Of a stretch of DNA of 64,000 bases, positions 36,853 to 46,358 are shown piece by piece. The notes beneath the pieces are model-generated. The model was not told where the DNA came from, did not search any database, and saw only the letters and a list, made by a program, of their open reading frames with translations. Location of the stretch: positions 1 to 64,000 of the forward strand of contig NZ_JAGGJV010000002.1 in the NCBI RefSeq assembly GCF_017873135.1. Direction: 5' to 3'. This DNA comes from Rhizobium herbae (lineage in GTDB: Bacteria; Pseudomonadota; Alphaproteobacteria; Rhizobiales; Rhizobiaceae). The translations under genes and the position numbers were made by a program. Within the stretch, counting starts at the first letter, position 1. The number at the start of each line of letters is the position of its first letter.

Positions 36853-38013
36853 CTACGCCTGGAAAACGCAGCTGCCGCCGATCCAGGTCGAAACCATGTC
36901 CAACCCTTCCGTCAGCAGAACGAAATCGGCGTCGAGGCCGGGCAGCAGCCGGCCCTTGCGCGCGGCGATGCCAGCGGCGTCCGCCGGATAGGCGGATGCC
37001 ATGCGGATAGCTTCGTCGAGCGGCAGCTGCAACTTTTCATGTGCGAAACGCACGGAGGACAGCATGTCGATATCGGCGCCCGCCAGCGTGCCGTCGGCCA
37101 GCGTCAGGCGGCCGTCCTTGCGGAAGATTTCGCGGCCGTTCAGGAAAAAGCTGGTCTGGTCGGAGCCGATCGTCGACATCGCGTCGGTGACGATGAAGAT
37201 CCGGCCGGGACCGTTCTTGGCGCGCAATGCGACGCCCATCGACACCGGATCGACATGAAAACCGTCGGCGATGATGCCTGCAGAAAGGCTGCCGATATCG
37301 AGGGCTCCGCCGACAACGCCCGGCTCGCGGTGGCCGAGCGGGCTCATCGCGTTGAAAAGATGCGTGACGGTGCGCGCGCCGGCTTGCGCATAGGCGAGGA
37401 CCGTCTGGTAGCCGGTATCCGTGTGGCCGAGGCTGACGATGATGCCGGCCTCGGCGAGAGCCTTTACCTGTGCGGCCGTGGTATTTTCCGGCGCGACGGT
37501 GACCATCATGGCGTCGAACACATCGGCGCAGGCCAGCATGGCGTCGAGATCGGCCTGATCCATCGGTCGGATCAGCGCCGGATCATGGGCGCCCTTGCGG
37601 GCAACGGAGAGATGCGGCCCTTCCAGATGAAGCCCAAGGAATCCGGGTATGTTTTCCGCCTTGGCCTGCCTGCCGCCCGCGATTGTCCTGGCGCGGACCT
37701 CGAAAGTATCAGTGATCAGCGTCGGTAGAAGCGCGGTGGTGCCGAATTTCGCATGCGCGGCGCAGATGGTGCGGATGGCCTCGGCATCCTGGCGGTCGTT
37801 CAGCATCACGCCGCCGCCGCCATTCACCTGCAGATCGATGAAGCCGGGCACGAGCAATCGCCCGTCTGCATCGACCGTCTCGGTGCCGGAAGGCAGGTCG
37901 TTCTCCGCCAAAATACCGGTGATCGTGCCGCCGCCGACGAGCAGCGCCTGGCCGTCATGCCAGAAGAGGCCGTCGAAAATCCGGGCTCCGGTGATTGCAG
38001 TCGGCGCGGTCAT
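36853..38013 (-). CDS. nagA: N-acetylglucosamine-6-phosphate deacetylase
   Basis: 386 aa, amidohydrolase fold. Metal and substrate motifs: HLEGPHLSVARKGAHDP (about 127), VSLGHTDTGYQ (about 193), HLFNAMSPLGHREPGVVGG (about 215), IADGFHVDP and the catalytic Asp in VTDAMSTIG (about 273). It removes acetate from GlcNAc-6-P. Its ATG overlaps the SIS-domain gene upstream by four bases. Confidence 0.93.
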   Translation of the reverse strand: MTAPTAITGARIFDGLFWHDGQALLVGGGTITGILAENDLPSGTETVDADGRLLVPGFIDLQVNGGGGVMLNDRQDAEAIRTICAAHAKFGTTALLPTLITDTFEVRARTIAGGRQAKAENIPGFLGLHLEGPHLSVARKGAHDPALIRPMDQADLDAMLACADVFDAMMVTVAPENTTAAQVKALAEAGIIVSLGHTDTGYQTVLAYAQAGARTVTHLFNAMSPLGHREPGVVGGALDIGSLSAGIIADGFHVDPVSMGVALRAKNGPGRIFIVTDAMSTIGSDQTSFFLNGREIFRKDGRLTLADGTLAGADIDMLSSVRFAHEKLQLPLDEAIRMASAYPADAAGIAARKGRLLPGLDADFVLLTEGLDMVSTWIGGSCVFQA

Positions 38014-39038
38014 CTCGTCTCCGTAACCTTCTTGAGTGCGACGGGCGCATCCGGGTTGAGGCCGCGCGAGCGCGACCAGGATTCGACGAATCCGTAAAAT
38101 GGAATTATCAATGCCAGCGCGTCGGTGATCGGATGACCCGTTTCGACGAAGGGCAGCGTCTTCGCGGACTTGGCGTTGGAGGATGTGACGAAAGCCAAAG
38201 CGCCTTTATCGCTAAGGCCGTCGAGAATGCCGGTGACGGAGCCTTCCGCTGCATCGCGCGCGGCAAGCCCGATGACCGGGAAACGTTTTTCGACGAGTGC
38301 CACCGGCCCATGCAGCACTTCCGCTGCCGAATAGGCTTCGGCGTGCATGCCGGAGGTTTCCTTGAACTTGAGTGCCGATTCGCTGGCAATGGCGAGCGCC
38401 GGTCCGCGCCCCAGCACAAACAGCGATTCCGCTTCACCGAGTTCGTCGGCCAGCGCCTGCCAGTCGAGCGCCACGGCCTTGGCAAACTGGGTCGGCAGGT
38501 CGGCGACCGCGCGTTGCAGCGCGGCATCGCCCGTCCACTCGCTAAGGATGGCGAGACCGGCGACGATGGAGTTGACATAGGATTTGGTGGCAGCAACAGC
38601 GATTTCCGGTCCGGCGAGAATGTCGAGCGGATGCGTGCTTGCCTCGGAGATCGGCGAGGGCAGGGTGTTTGTGAGCGCGATCGTCACGGCTCCGGCCTTG
38701 GTTGCGGCTTCCGCCATGGCAACGATATCCGGGCTCTTGCCGGATTGCGAGATGGCGATCGATGCCGCGCCCTGAAGGTGTATTTTTGCGCCGTAGATGG
38801 ACGCAAGCGAGGGACCGAGAGACGCAACGGGCCGGCCGGTTGAAAGCTCGATCGCGTATTTCAGGAACAATGCGGCGTGGTCGGACGAGCCGCGGGCGAT
38901 CGTCACCAAAAAGGCGGGGTCTTTCGCGCGCAGAGCTGCACCGGCCTCTTTGACTGCGGCTTTGGAGTGTTCGAGAAGGCGGGCCGCCGCTTCCGGGATT
39001 TCGTCGATTTCGCGCCGCATATTCGTCTGCATGGTCAT
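38010..39038 (-). CDS. SIS-domain glucosamine-6-phosphate deaminase (NagB-II/AgaS type)
   Basis: 342 aa with two SIS domains (about 30-175 and 190-335). Phosphosugar-binding serines appear in TIARGSSDHAALFLKYAIE and ISQSGKSPDIVAMA, and the C-terminal isomerase segment in ALKFKETSGMHAEAYSAAEVLHGP; it resembles the isomerase half of GlmS without the glutaminase. Alphaproteobacteria use such NagB-II enzymes in place of classical NagB to turn glucosamine-6-P into fructose-6-P. It sits between nagR and nagA. ATGs at 39032 and 39023 are alternative starts. Confidence 0.85.
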   Translation of the reverse strand: MTMQTNMRREIDEIPEAAARLLEHSKAAVKEAGAALRAKDPAFLVTIARGSSDHAALFLKYAIELSTGRPVASLGPSLASIYGAKIHLQGAASIAISQSGKSPDIVAMAEAATKAGAVTIALTNTLPSPISEASTHPLDILAGPEIAVAATKSYVNSIVAGLAILSEWTGDAALQRAVADLPTQFAKAVALDWQALADELGEAESLFVLGRGPALAIASESALKFKETSGMHAEAYSAAEVLHGPVALVEKRFPVIGLAARDAAEGSVTGILDGLSDKGALAFVTSSNAKSAKTLPFVETGHPITDALALIIPFYGFVESWSRSRGLNPDAPVALKKVTETR

Positions 39039-39060
39039 GTCTTTCTTGCTTGGGCCGCTC

Positions 39061-39825
39061 TCAGGAGTCCGACAGGGTCAGTTCCGCGACGAAGTCATAG
39101 GCGTCGCCCCGGTAGAGCGAGCGGGTGAATTCCACCACCCGGCCGGAGGCGAGGTAGGAGATGCGTTCGATGGAAAGGCTGGCCGATCCTGCCGGTACGC
39201 CGAGCATCGCGGCATCCGGATCCTTCAGGCTGCAGGCCGAAATACGCTGCACGGCGCGCACTGGCCGGGACTTGGTCTTGTCCAGTTCTGCATAGAGCGA
39301 GGTCCCGATCCGGATTGGGTCGGGCAGGAATTCGGCGGAAATGCTCGCCCGCTCGATGGCAAGCGGCATATCGTCGGCAATGCGCAGGCGGCCGAGCCGC
39401 GCCACAAGCGCATCCGCCGGCAGGCCAAGCGCCATCATCTCGTCGGGAGAAGGATGAAAGAGCCCGCGCTCGATCCACTGGGCGGTCGTCGTCAGCCCGC
39501 GCCGCGCCATGTCTTCGGTAAAGGATGTCAGGCGCGACAGCGACTGCTGGACACGATGCACCGGCTTGACGACGAATGTACCGGAGCCGTGCCGGCGCAC
39601 CAGCAGGCCATCCCTGACCAGATCATCGACGGCCTTGCGCACCGTCACGCGGCTGATGCTCGCATAGTCGGCCAGATCTCGTTCCGGGGGTAGCGCATCG
39701 CCATGATTGAGCTTGCCTGAGAGGATCGCATCTTCCAGCGACTGCCGGAGTTTCAGGTATAGCGGTCCTGAACCCCCGGCCTGCAAGCCTTCCAGCGGCA
39801 ATATGGCCTCGAGATGCTGGGTCAT
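39061..39825 (-). CDS. NagR-like GntR/HutC regulator (UTRA domain)
   Basis: 254 aa. N-terminal winged helix (about 20-85; LPPERDLADYASISRVTVRK) and a C-terminal UTRA effector domain (about 105-250; LGRLRIADDMPLAIERASI). The HutC/NagR subfamily senses phosphorylated amino sugars such as GlcN-6-P. The ATG at 39825 overlaps the kinase stop; GGCATGA spacing shows coupling. It most likely binds the TACCA-rich sites at 40721-40740 and 40852-40870. Confidence 0.85.
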   Translation of the reverse strand: MTQHLEAILPLEGLQAGGSGPLYLKLRQSLEDAILSGKLNHGDALPPERDLADYASISRVTVRKAVDDLVRDGLLVRRHGSGTFVVKPVHRVQQSLSRLTSFTEDMARRGLTTTAQWIERGLFHPSPDEMMALGLPADALVARLGRLRIADDMPLAIERASISAEFLPDPIRIGTSLYAELDKTKSRPVRAVQRISACSLKDPDAAMLGVPAGSASLSIERISYLASGRVVEFTRSLYRGDAYDFVAELTLSDS

Positions 39826-40700
39826 GCCTGGCCTCCCGCGGCAAAGCGCTTGGCCGCAAGCGCGACCGAGCCGGTCAGAGCGTCCGCTTCCGGTTCCATG
39901 AACAACGGCTGGTGCCGCTCTGCAAGCCATGGGCGATAGATCGGAGCCAGCCCGCCCAGCAGGCAGAGCTTGCGGCTGCCCTGTGCCACTACGGCATCCA
40001 GGGCTTCATCGATGGTCTGTGCCGACGCATGCAACAACGCGACCGCCACCGGATCGTTGCGGCCTGCATATTCGAAAACCTTGGGGGCAAAACGGCCGAA
40101 TTCGCCCGGGCGAGCCGCGCGCGCAAATTCAACGACCTCACGTGGGTCATCGTTGAATTCGGCCATGACAGCGTTCGTCAGCGGCGACGAGGGGTGAATC
40201 CGATCGAAGGCGAGGACACTCTCCTGCAGGAGCGCATGGCCGAGGCGGGCGCCGCTTCCGAGATCGCCGATCTGGAACCCCCATCCGCCGATATAGCGGA
40301 TGTCATTCGCCTGCCGGGCAATATAGATGGAACCCGTGCCAAGAATCGCCACCGCGCCGTCGCTATCGCCGAGCGCGCCCTGCAATGCGATGAGGCCATC
40401 GGATTCGATATCCGCCTTGGCGAACGGCAGGCGCTCTTTCACATAGTGAACGGCATCGCCGACATTGCTGCCGGCCACGCCAAGCAGGGCGCAGGCTGAG
40501 CCGATCTTCGAGGGGGCAATGTTGGCCTCCTCGAACGCAGCCGTGGCCGCGCCGACAATATGGATCAGGGCATTGTCGGGATCGGTCAGAATGTTGGCGG
40601 CGCCGCTTTTGCCGCGCCCGAGGATACGCCCTTCGGCGTCCGCTACAGCCGCGCGGCAGCTCGTGCCTCCACCATCGATTCCCAGAATGTAGTTTGGCAT
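39822..40700 (-). CDS. BadF/BadG-family N-acetylhexosamine kinase
   Basis: 292 aa, ASKHA fold. Phosphate-1 motif GIDGGGTSCRAAV at residue 6, GVAGSNVGDAVHYV (about 73), AILGTGSIY (about 117) and GGWGFQIGDLGSGARLG (about 132), the GlcNAc-kinase-like signature. GGAGGTATCC precedes the ATG. First gene of the left-going arm, so it phosphorylates the imported sugar before NagA acts. Confidence 0.85.
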   Translation of the reverse strand: MPNYILGIDGGGTSCRAAVADAEGRILGRGKSGAANILTDPDNALIHIVGAATAAFEEANIAPSKIGSACALLGVAGSNVGDAVHYVKERLPFAKADIESDGLIALQGALGDSDGAVAILGTGSIYIARQANDIRYIGGWGFQIGDLGSGARLGHALLQESVLAFDRIHPSSPLTNAVMAEFNDDPREVVEFARAARPGEFGRFAPKVFEYAGRNDPVAVALLHASAQTIDEALDAVVAQGSRKLCLLGGLAPIYRPWLAERHQPLFMEPEADALTGSVALAAKRFAAGGQA

Positions 40701-40720
40701 GGATACCTCCGGGAAAAAGG

Positions 40721-40870
40721 ATACCAAAAAAATACCATTAACCAAGGGGGATTTGGTCTTTAATTGGATTTATCAATTAACATACTGAAATATTTTGATT
40801 ATTTTGTAAGCCCAAATTTTTCTTCGGCCGGAAGTTAATTTTTCCTAGACAATTGGTATTTTTTTGGCAT
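40721..40870. promoter_or_regulatory. Paired operators in the nagK/murQ divergent promoter
   Basis: ATACCAAAAAAATACCATTA (40721-40740) and, on the opposite strand, ATGCCAAAAAAATACCAAT (40852-40870) are near-identical 19-mers in inverted orientation, each just ahead of one of the two divergent genes. Each holds two TACCA/TGCCA units around an A tract, fitting a GntR-family NagR dimer that represses both arms. The 110 bases between are AT rich and hold both promoters. Confidence 0.7.
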
Positions 40871-40897
40871 TAATTTGCGGAGAGGGAGATTAAGCGA

Positions 40898-41797
40898 ATG
40901 CCGTCAGCGAAGACCGAAGAGCGTCATGACAAGGCGATGGGACTGGATGTCATGCATCCGGCGCTGGCGCTTCGTCTGCTTGCGTCCGGCCAGCAGGCCG
41001 CGGCCAAGGCCGTCGATGCAGCGATCGAGTCTATTGCCGCCGCGGCGCGGATTGCAGCTGACGTGCTGGCAAATGGCGGCCGCCTGGCCTATGCCGGTGC
41101 CGGCAGCTCTGGCCTGATGGCGATGACCGATGCTCTGGAATTGCCCGGCACCTATGGAATAGCGCTCGACAAGGTCGTGGTGCTTCTTGCCGGCGGTGCC
41201 GCGAGCCTGGCGGACCTTGCCGGCGGTTACGAAGACGATATGGATTTGGCGCGCAAGGATGTGCGCGACGCTGGTATCGGCAAGGGCGATTGCCTGATTT
41301 CCGTTTCTGCCAGCGGCTCGACGCCCTATGCGCTGGCCGCCGCTGATGAGGCCCGGCAGCGCGGCGCGCGCGTCATCGCCATGGCCAACAATCCCGGTGC
41401 CGTCCTTTTCCAGAATGCCGACGTGTCCATTCTGCTGCAGACGCCGCCCGAGGTTGTCTCCGGATCGACCCGTATGGGGGCCGCCACGGCGCAGAAGATC
41501 GCCTTCAACATGTTTTCGACGCTTGTCGGCATCCATCTCGGCCATGTCTATGACGGACATATGGTCAACCTGAAAGCCGACAACGCGAAACTGCGCGGCC
41601 GCGCCATTCGTATCGTTTCCGATATCGCTGGGGTCAGCGCCACGGAAGCCGGCCGTTACCTCACCACATCATCGGGCTCGGTAAAGATCGCCATTCTTCT
41701 TGCCGCTGGGGCAAAAGACGTGGCCGCTGCGGAAGCAGCGCTTGCCGAGGCCGGGCAAAACTTGCGCCGCGCCTTGTCTGGCGTCGCGGCACATTGA
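40898..41797 (+). CDS. murQ: N-acetylmuramic acid 6-phosphate etherase-like
   Basis: 299 aa, SIS fold. The family's catalytic glutamates are retained in DALELPGTYG (about 83) and GGYEDDM (about 110), with SASGSTPYA (about 130) and the signature GSTRMGAATAQK (about 189; usual form GSTRLKAGTAQK). It splits D-lactate from MurNAc-6-P to give GlcNAc-6-P, feeding NagA. GGAGAGGGAGATTAAGCGA precedes the ATG. First gene of the right-going arm. Confidence 0.82.
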   Translation: MPSAKTEERHDKAMGLDVMHPALALRLLASGQQAAAKAVDAAIESIAAAARIAADVLANGGRLAYAGAGSSGLMAMTDALELPGTYGIALDKVVVLLAGGAASLADLAGGYEDDMDLARKDVRDAGIGKGDCLISVSASGSTPYALAAADEARQRGARVIAMANNPGAVLFQNADVSILLQTPPEVVSGSTRMGAATAQKIAFNMFSTLVGIHLGHVYDGHMVNLKADNAKLRGRAIRIVSDIAGVSATEAGRYLTTSSGSVKIAILLAAGAKDVAAAEAALAEAGQNLRRALSGVAAH

Positions 41798-41847
41798 TCT
41801 GGGTTTTAAAACCGCGCCAAACCGGCGCATATAAAAGGGAGAACGTA

Positions 41848-43107
41848 ATGACCCGCACTACCTTGAAAGGTTTGCTGCTTGCATCCAGCATCCTCGGCTC
41901 CGCCGGGCTGGCCCATGCGGAAGACGTCACGCTGACGATCGAAAGCTGGCGCAACGACGACCTGACCATCTGGCAGGAAAAACTGATTCCGGCTTTTGAG
42001 GCGAAGAACCCGGGCATCAAGGTCGTGTTCGCGCCGACCGCGCCGACCGAGTACAACGCGGCTCTGAACGCCAAGCTCGACGCCGGCTCCGCAGGCGACC
42101 TCGTCACCTGCCGCCCGTTCGACGCCTCGCTCGAACTCTACAACAAGAAGCATCTTGCCGATCTTACCGGCCTTGCCGGCATGGAGAACTTCTCGCCGGT
42201 GGCCAAGGCCGCCTGGACGACGGATGACGGCGCTGCCACCTTCTGCGTGCCGATGGCCTCGGTTATCCATGGCTTCATCTACAACAAGGATGCCTTCGAC
42301 AAGCTCGGCATCGCTATTCCCGCAACGGAAGCCGACTTCTTCGCAGCCCTCGACAAGATCAAGGCTGACGGCACCTATATCCCGCTTGCCATGGGCACGA
42401 AGGACCTCTGGGAGGCCGCCACCATGGGCTACCAGAACATCGGCCCGACCTACTGGAAGGGTGAAGAAGGCCGCGCCGCTCTCATCAAGGGCGAGCAGAA
42501 GCTGACCGACGCCGACTGGGTCGAGCCCTACAAGGTTCTCGCCAAGTGGAAGGACTATCTCGGCGACGGCTTCGAAGCCCAGACCTACCCCGACAGCCAG
42601 AACCTGTTCACGCTCGGCCGCGCCGCCATCTATCCGGCCGGCTCGTGGGAAATCGGCCTGTTCAACACGCAGGCCCAGTTCAAGATGGGCGCCTTCCCGC
42701 CGCCGGTCAAAGCTGCTGGCGACGCTTGCTACATTTCCGACCACAACGACATCGGCGTCGGCCTGAATGCCAAGAGCGCGCACCCGGAAGAAGCCAAGAA
42801 GCTTCTCTCCTGGATCGCTTCGCCTGAATTCGCCGACATCTATGCCAACTCGCTGCCGGGCTTCTTCAGCCTGAACTCGACGCCGGTGGTGATGAAAGAC
42901 CCGCTCGCCCAGGAATTCGTCTCCTGGCGCGAAAAGTGCAAGCCGACCATCCGCTCGACCTACCAGATCCTGTCGCGTGGCACCCCGAACCTCGAAAACG
43001 AGACCTGGGTCGAATCGGCAAACGTGATCAACGGCACCGATACGCCGGAAGTCGCCGCCGAGAAGCTGCAGAAGGGCCTCGACAGCTGGTACAAGCCTGC
43101 CAAGTAA
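41848..43107 (+). CDS. Family-1 sugar ABC transporter binding protein
   Basis: 419 aa. Signal peptide of 24 residues (MTRTTLKGLLLASSILGSAG, ending AHA), then a SBP_bac_1 fold: LTIESWRNDDLTIWQEKLIP, VFAPTAPTEYNAALNAKLDAG, FIYNKDAFDKLGI, and GRAAIYPAGSWEI. AAAAGGGAGAACGTA precedes the ATG. It follows murQ by 50 bases, so the likely ligand is an amino sugar or peptidoglycan/chitin fragment. A RIME element separates it from the permease genes. Confidence 0.88.
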   Translation: MTRTTLKGLLLASSILGSAGLAHAEDVTLTIESWRNDDLTIWQEKLIPAFEAKNPGIKVVFAPTAPTEYNAALNAKLDAGSAGDLVTCRPFDASLELYNKKHLADLTGLAGMENFSPVAKAAWTTDDGAATFCVPMASVIHGFIYNKDAFDKLGIAIPATEADFFAALDKIKADGTYIPLAMGTKDLWEAATMGYQNIGPTYWKGEEGRAALIKGEQKLTDADWVEPYKVLAKWKDYLGDGFEAQTYPDSQNLFTLGRAAIYPAGSWEIGLFNTQAQFKMGAFPPPVKAAGDACYISDHNDIGVGLNAKSAHPEEAKKLLSWIASPEFADIYANSLPGFFSLNSTPVVMKDPLAQEFVSWREKCKPTIRSTYQILSRGTPNLENETWVESANVINGTDTPEVAAEKLQKGLDSWYKPAK

Positions 43108-43126
43108 ATTGGGGTCGTGGGGAACT

Positions 43127-43243
43127 GCCCCTCACCCTAGCCCTCTCCCCGCATGCGGGGAGAGGGGATTACCGGAATTTGCGGCCTGTCCCTTCTCCCC
43201 GTTCACGGGGAGAAGGTGCCCGAAAGGGCGGATGAGGGGCGGC
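43127..43243. repeat. RIME-type palindromic intergenic element
   Basis: GCCCCTCACCCTAG at the left end and GATGAGGGGCGGC at the right end are inverted ends. Between them are two hairpins: CTCTCCCCGCATGCGGGGAGAG (22 bases at 43143-43164) and a second at 43192-43216 with TTCTCCCCG and CGGGGAGAA. This is the standard architecture of Rhizobium-specific intergenic mosaic elements, about 110 bases. It lies in the 322-base gap between the binding protein and permease genes; nothing else is seen there. Confidence 0.85.
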
Positions 43244-43429
43244 ACTTTGGTGCCGGACGTTCTTCTGCGAAAATGCAAAGCGTCCAGCCGAAAACATGTA
43301 ATCTGAAATCACATCCTGCCAGCGCCTTTTCGGCTTGCTGGTTAAGGCATGCGCGGCGGGGACCGGCGGCGCAGCGCCCTGCCGCATATCGCGGCGATCG
43401 ACGAAAAACGGGTCGGAGCGGCAGAAGCC

Positions 43430-44380
43430 ATGAGCAGCGCCATATCGTCTGAGGACAGCATAGAGGTTCCGGCACGGCCGAGACGCTGGCATATCCTTGT
43501 TTTCCTGTTGCCGGCCGTCATCGTCTATTCCGCCGTGATGATCCTGCCGCTGATCGAAACGCTGCGCCTGTCGCTGTTCAACACGGTGGACGGGCAATCG
43601 ACCTTCGTCGGTCTCTCCAATTTCCAGGTCCTGTTTGGCGACGAGCGCTGGGCCGCCGATTTCTGGCGGGCGCTGAAGAACAATTTCATCTTCTTTGCGA
43701 TCCACATGCTGGTGCAGAACCCGCTCGGCATCGCGCTTGCTGCCATGCTGTCGATCCCCAAGCTCCGGCTTGCCACGTTCTATCGCACGGCGATCTTCAT
43801 GCCGACGATCCTGTCCTTCGTCATCGTCGGTTTCATCTGGAAGCTGATCCTGTCGCCGATCTGGGGCATAACGCCGTTCTTCATGGATCTCGTCGGCCTG
43901 AAATCGCTGTTCGGTCCCTGGCTCGGAAAGCCCGGTTCGGCATTGATCACGGTCTCGCTGATCTCCGTCTGGCAGAATGTCGGCATCCCGATGATGCTGA
44001 TCTATGCCGCCCTCCTGAATATCCCGGACGAAGTGATCGAAGCCGCCGAATGCGACGGGATCACCGGCTGGAGCCAGTTCTGGAAGATCAAGCTGCCGCT
44101 GGTCCTGCCGGCGATCGGCATGGTCTCGATCCTGACCTTTGTCGGCAATTTCAACGCCTTCGATTTGATCTACACGGTGCAGGGCGCGCTCGCCGGACCG
44201 GACGGGGCGACCGACATTCTCGGAACCTTGCTCTATCGCACCTTCTTCGGTTTCCAGCTTCAGCTTGGCGACCGCTCGATGGGCGCGACGATCGCCACCG
44301 TGATGTTCCTGATCATCCTTGCTGGCGTCTCGCTTTATCTCTTCGGCATCCAGCGGCGTGTTCGCCGCTACCAGTTCTAA
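43430..44380 (+). CDS. Sugar ABC transporter permease (MalF type)
   Basis: 316 aa with six membrane segments, starting HILVFLLPAVIVYSAVMILP at about 20. The EAA loop reads EAAECDGITGWSQFWKIKLP (about 204). GGAG precedes the ATG at 43430; the reading frame stays open upstream but without homology. Pairs with the MalG-type permease 12 bases downstream. Confidence 0.9.
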   Translation: MSSAISSEDSIEVPARPRRWHILVFLLPAVIVYSAVMILPLIETLRLSLFNTVDGQSTFVGLSNFQVLFGDERWAADFWRALKNNFIFFAIHMLVQNPLGIALAAMLSIPKLRLATFYRTAIFMPTILSFVIVGFIWKLILSPIWGITPFFMDLVGLKSLFGPWLGKPGSALITVSLISVWQNVGIPMMLIYAALLNIPDEVIEAAECDGITGWSQFWKIKLPLVLPAIGMVSILTFVGNFNAFDLIYTVQGALAGPDGATDILGTLLYRTFFGFQLQLGDRSMGATIATVMFLIILAGVSLYLFGIQRRVRRYQF

Positions 44381-44392
44381 GGGAGGACGATC

Positions 44393-45232
44393 ATGTCAAA
44401 AGCACGCATCTCGCCACTGCGCTCCGGCTTCGTTCACCTGGCACTGGCCGGTTATACCGTAGTCGCACTGTTTCCGGTCGTCCTGACGATCATGAATTCG
44501 CTCAAGGACAAGAACGCGATCTTCCGCACGCCGCTGGCCCTGCCGACGGCGGAGACCTTCAGCCTGATCGGCTACACGACGGTGTTGAAGCAAGGCGATT
44601 TCATCAGCTACTTCCAGAACAGCCTGATCGTCACGGTGGTCTCGATCTTCTTTGCGCTGCTGTTCGGCGCGATGGCCGCCTTCGCGCTCTCGGAATATCG
44701 CTTCCGGGGCAATACGCTGATGGGGCTTTACCTTGCGATCGGCATCATGATCCCGATCCGTCTCGGCACGGTCGCCATCCTGCAGGGCATGGTCGCCGCC
44801 GGTCTGGTCAACACCCTGACGGCGCTGATCCTCGTCTATACCGCGCAGGGCCTGCCGCTCGCCATCTTCATCCTGTCCGAGTTCATGCGCACGGTGTCGG
44901 ATGACCTGAAGAATGCCGGACGCATCGACGGCCTGTCGGAATATGCGATCTTCTTCCGCCTCGTGCTGCCGCTTGTCCGCCCGGCCATGGCGACGGTGGC
45001 GGTCTTCACGATGATCCCGATCTGGAACGACCTCTGGTTCCCGCTGATCCTCGCCCCTGGAGAAGCCACCAAGACGGTGACGCTCGGCTCTCAGGTGTTC
45101 ATCGGACAGTTCGTCACCAACTGGAACGCGGTTCTCGCCGCCCTGTCGCTGGCGATCTTCCCGGTTCTCATTCTCTACGTCATCTTCTCGCGGCAGCTGA
45201 TCCGCGGCATTACCGCAGGAGCCGTCAAGTAA
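44393..45232 (+). CDS. Sugar ABC transporter permease (MalG type)
   Basis: 279 aa, six membrane segments, EAA-type loop NAGRIDGLSEYAIFFRLVLP (about 180). GGGAGGACGATC precedes the ATG and the stop overlaps the next gene (TAATG). Forms the membrane channel with the upstream permease. Confidence 0.9.
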   Translation: MSKARISPLRSGFVHLALAGYTVVALFPVVLTIMNSLKDKNAIFRTPLALPTAETFSLIGYTTVLKQGDFISYFQNSLIVTVVSIFFALLFGAMAAFALSEYRFRGNTLMGLYLAIGIMIPIRLGTVAILQGMVAAGLVNTLTALILVYTAQGLPLAIFILSEFMRTVSDDLKNAGRIDGLSEYAIFFRLVLPLVRPAMATVAVFTMIPIWNDLWFPLILAPGEATKTVTLGSQVFIGQFVTNWNAVLAALSLAIFPVLILYVIFSRQLIRGITAGAVK

Positions 45233-46287
45233 TGAGCAAACCCATCCGTGTTCTCGTTGCCGGTCTCGGCAATATGGGCCGCAGCCATGCGCTGGCCTAC
45301 CACAACAATCCCGGCTTCGAGATCGTCGGTCTCGTCAATCGTTCGAAGCCGGTGCTGGCCCCGGAACTCGGCGGCTACACGATCCATCCGGATTTCGCGG
45401 CGGCCTTGAAAGAGCTGAAGCCCGATCTCTGCTCGATCTGCACCTATTCCGACAGCCATGCCGATTATGCCGTCATGGCGTTCGAGGCTGGCTGCGACGT
45501 CTTCATCGAAAAGCCGCTGGCAACGACGGTTGCCGACGCCGAGCGCGTCGTGGCGGCGGCGAAGAAGGCCGGCAAGAAACTCGTTGTCGGCTACATTCTG
45601 CGCCACCACCCGTCCTGGATCCGCCTGATCGCGGAGGCCCGCAAGCTCGGCGGTCCCTATGTCTTCCGCATGAACCTCAACCAGCAATCCAGCGGCCCGA
45701 CCTGGATGACGCACAAGTCGTTGATGGAAACCACGCCGCCGATCGTCGATTGCGGTGTCCATTATGTCGATGTCATGTGCCAGATCACCGACGCCAAGGC
45801 TGTCGAAGTGCGCGGCATGGGCTTGCGGCTGTCGAATGAAATCGCCGCCGACATGTATAATTACGGCCACCTGCAGGTGATCTACGATGACGGTTCGGTC
45901 GGCTGGTACGAAGCCGCCTGGGGGCCGATGATTTCGGAGACTGCTTTCTTCGTGAAGGACGTCATGACGCCGAATGGCAGCGTCTCCATCGTCATGGACC
46001 CGAATGCCAAGTCCGACGATATCGACACGCACACCAAGACGGCTGTCATTCGCATTCACAAGGCCGAAACCGGCGCAGATGGCCGGTTCGTCCACAAGGA
46101 TGAAGACCTGAAGATGGACGGCGAGCCGGGGCATCAGGATCTCTGCGATCTCGAGCAGGCCTATGTGCTGAAAGCCATCACCGAAAACATCGATCTCGAT
46201 CGGCACATGAACGATGCCGTCCAGTCGCTGCGCATCTGCCTTGCGGCCGATGAGAGCGTGCGGACCGGCCAGCCGGTCAAACTCTAA
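45232..46287 (+). CDS. Gfo/Idh/MocA-family dehydrogenase
   Basis: 351 aa. Rossmann motif [15 protein letters not shown] at the N-terminus, the EKP motif in [16 protein letters not shown] (about 90) and the active-site histidine region [14 protein letters not shown] (about 170). It would oxidise or epimerise an imported sugar with NAD(P). Its start overlaps the permease stop, so it belongs to this operon. The exact sugar is unknown. No relation in position to the broken dehydrogenase at 16268. Confidence 0.87.
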   Translation: MSKPIRVLVAGLGNMGRSHALAYHNNPGFEIVGLVNRSKPVLAPELGGYTIHPDFAAALKELKPDLCSICTYSDSHADYAVMAFEAGCDVFIEKPLATTVADAERVVAAAKKAGKKLVVGYILRHHPSWIRLIAEARKLGGPYVFRMNLNQQSSGPTWMTHKSLMETTPPIVDCGVHYVDVMCQITDAKAVEVRGMGLRLSNEIAADMYNYGHLQVIYDDGSVGWYEAAWGPMISETAFFVKDVMTPNGSVSIVMDPNAKSDDIDTHTKTAVIRIHKAETGADGRFVHKDEDLKMDGEPGHQDLCDLEQAYVLKAITENIDLDRHMNDAVQSLRICLAADESVRTGQPVKL

Positions 46288-46358
46288 CGAAACATGTCCC
46301 GTTCCGCTGCCAGGCAGCGAATCGAAAGGCATATGCGACAACAAACAAGGGGCCTCAC

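Noticed and set aside
43143-43216. CRISPR-like reading of the two similar hairpins.
   Set aside because: Only two units with inverted structure and RIME ends; no spacers or cas genes.
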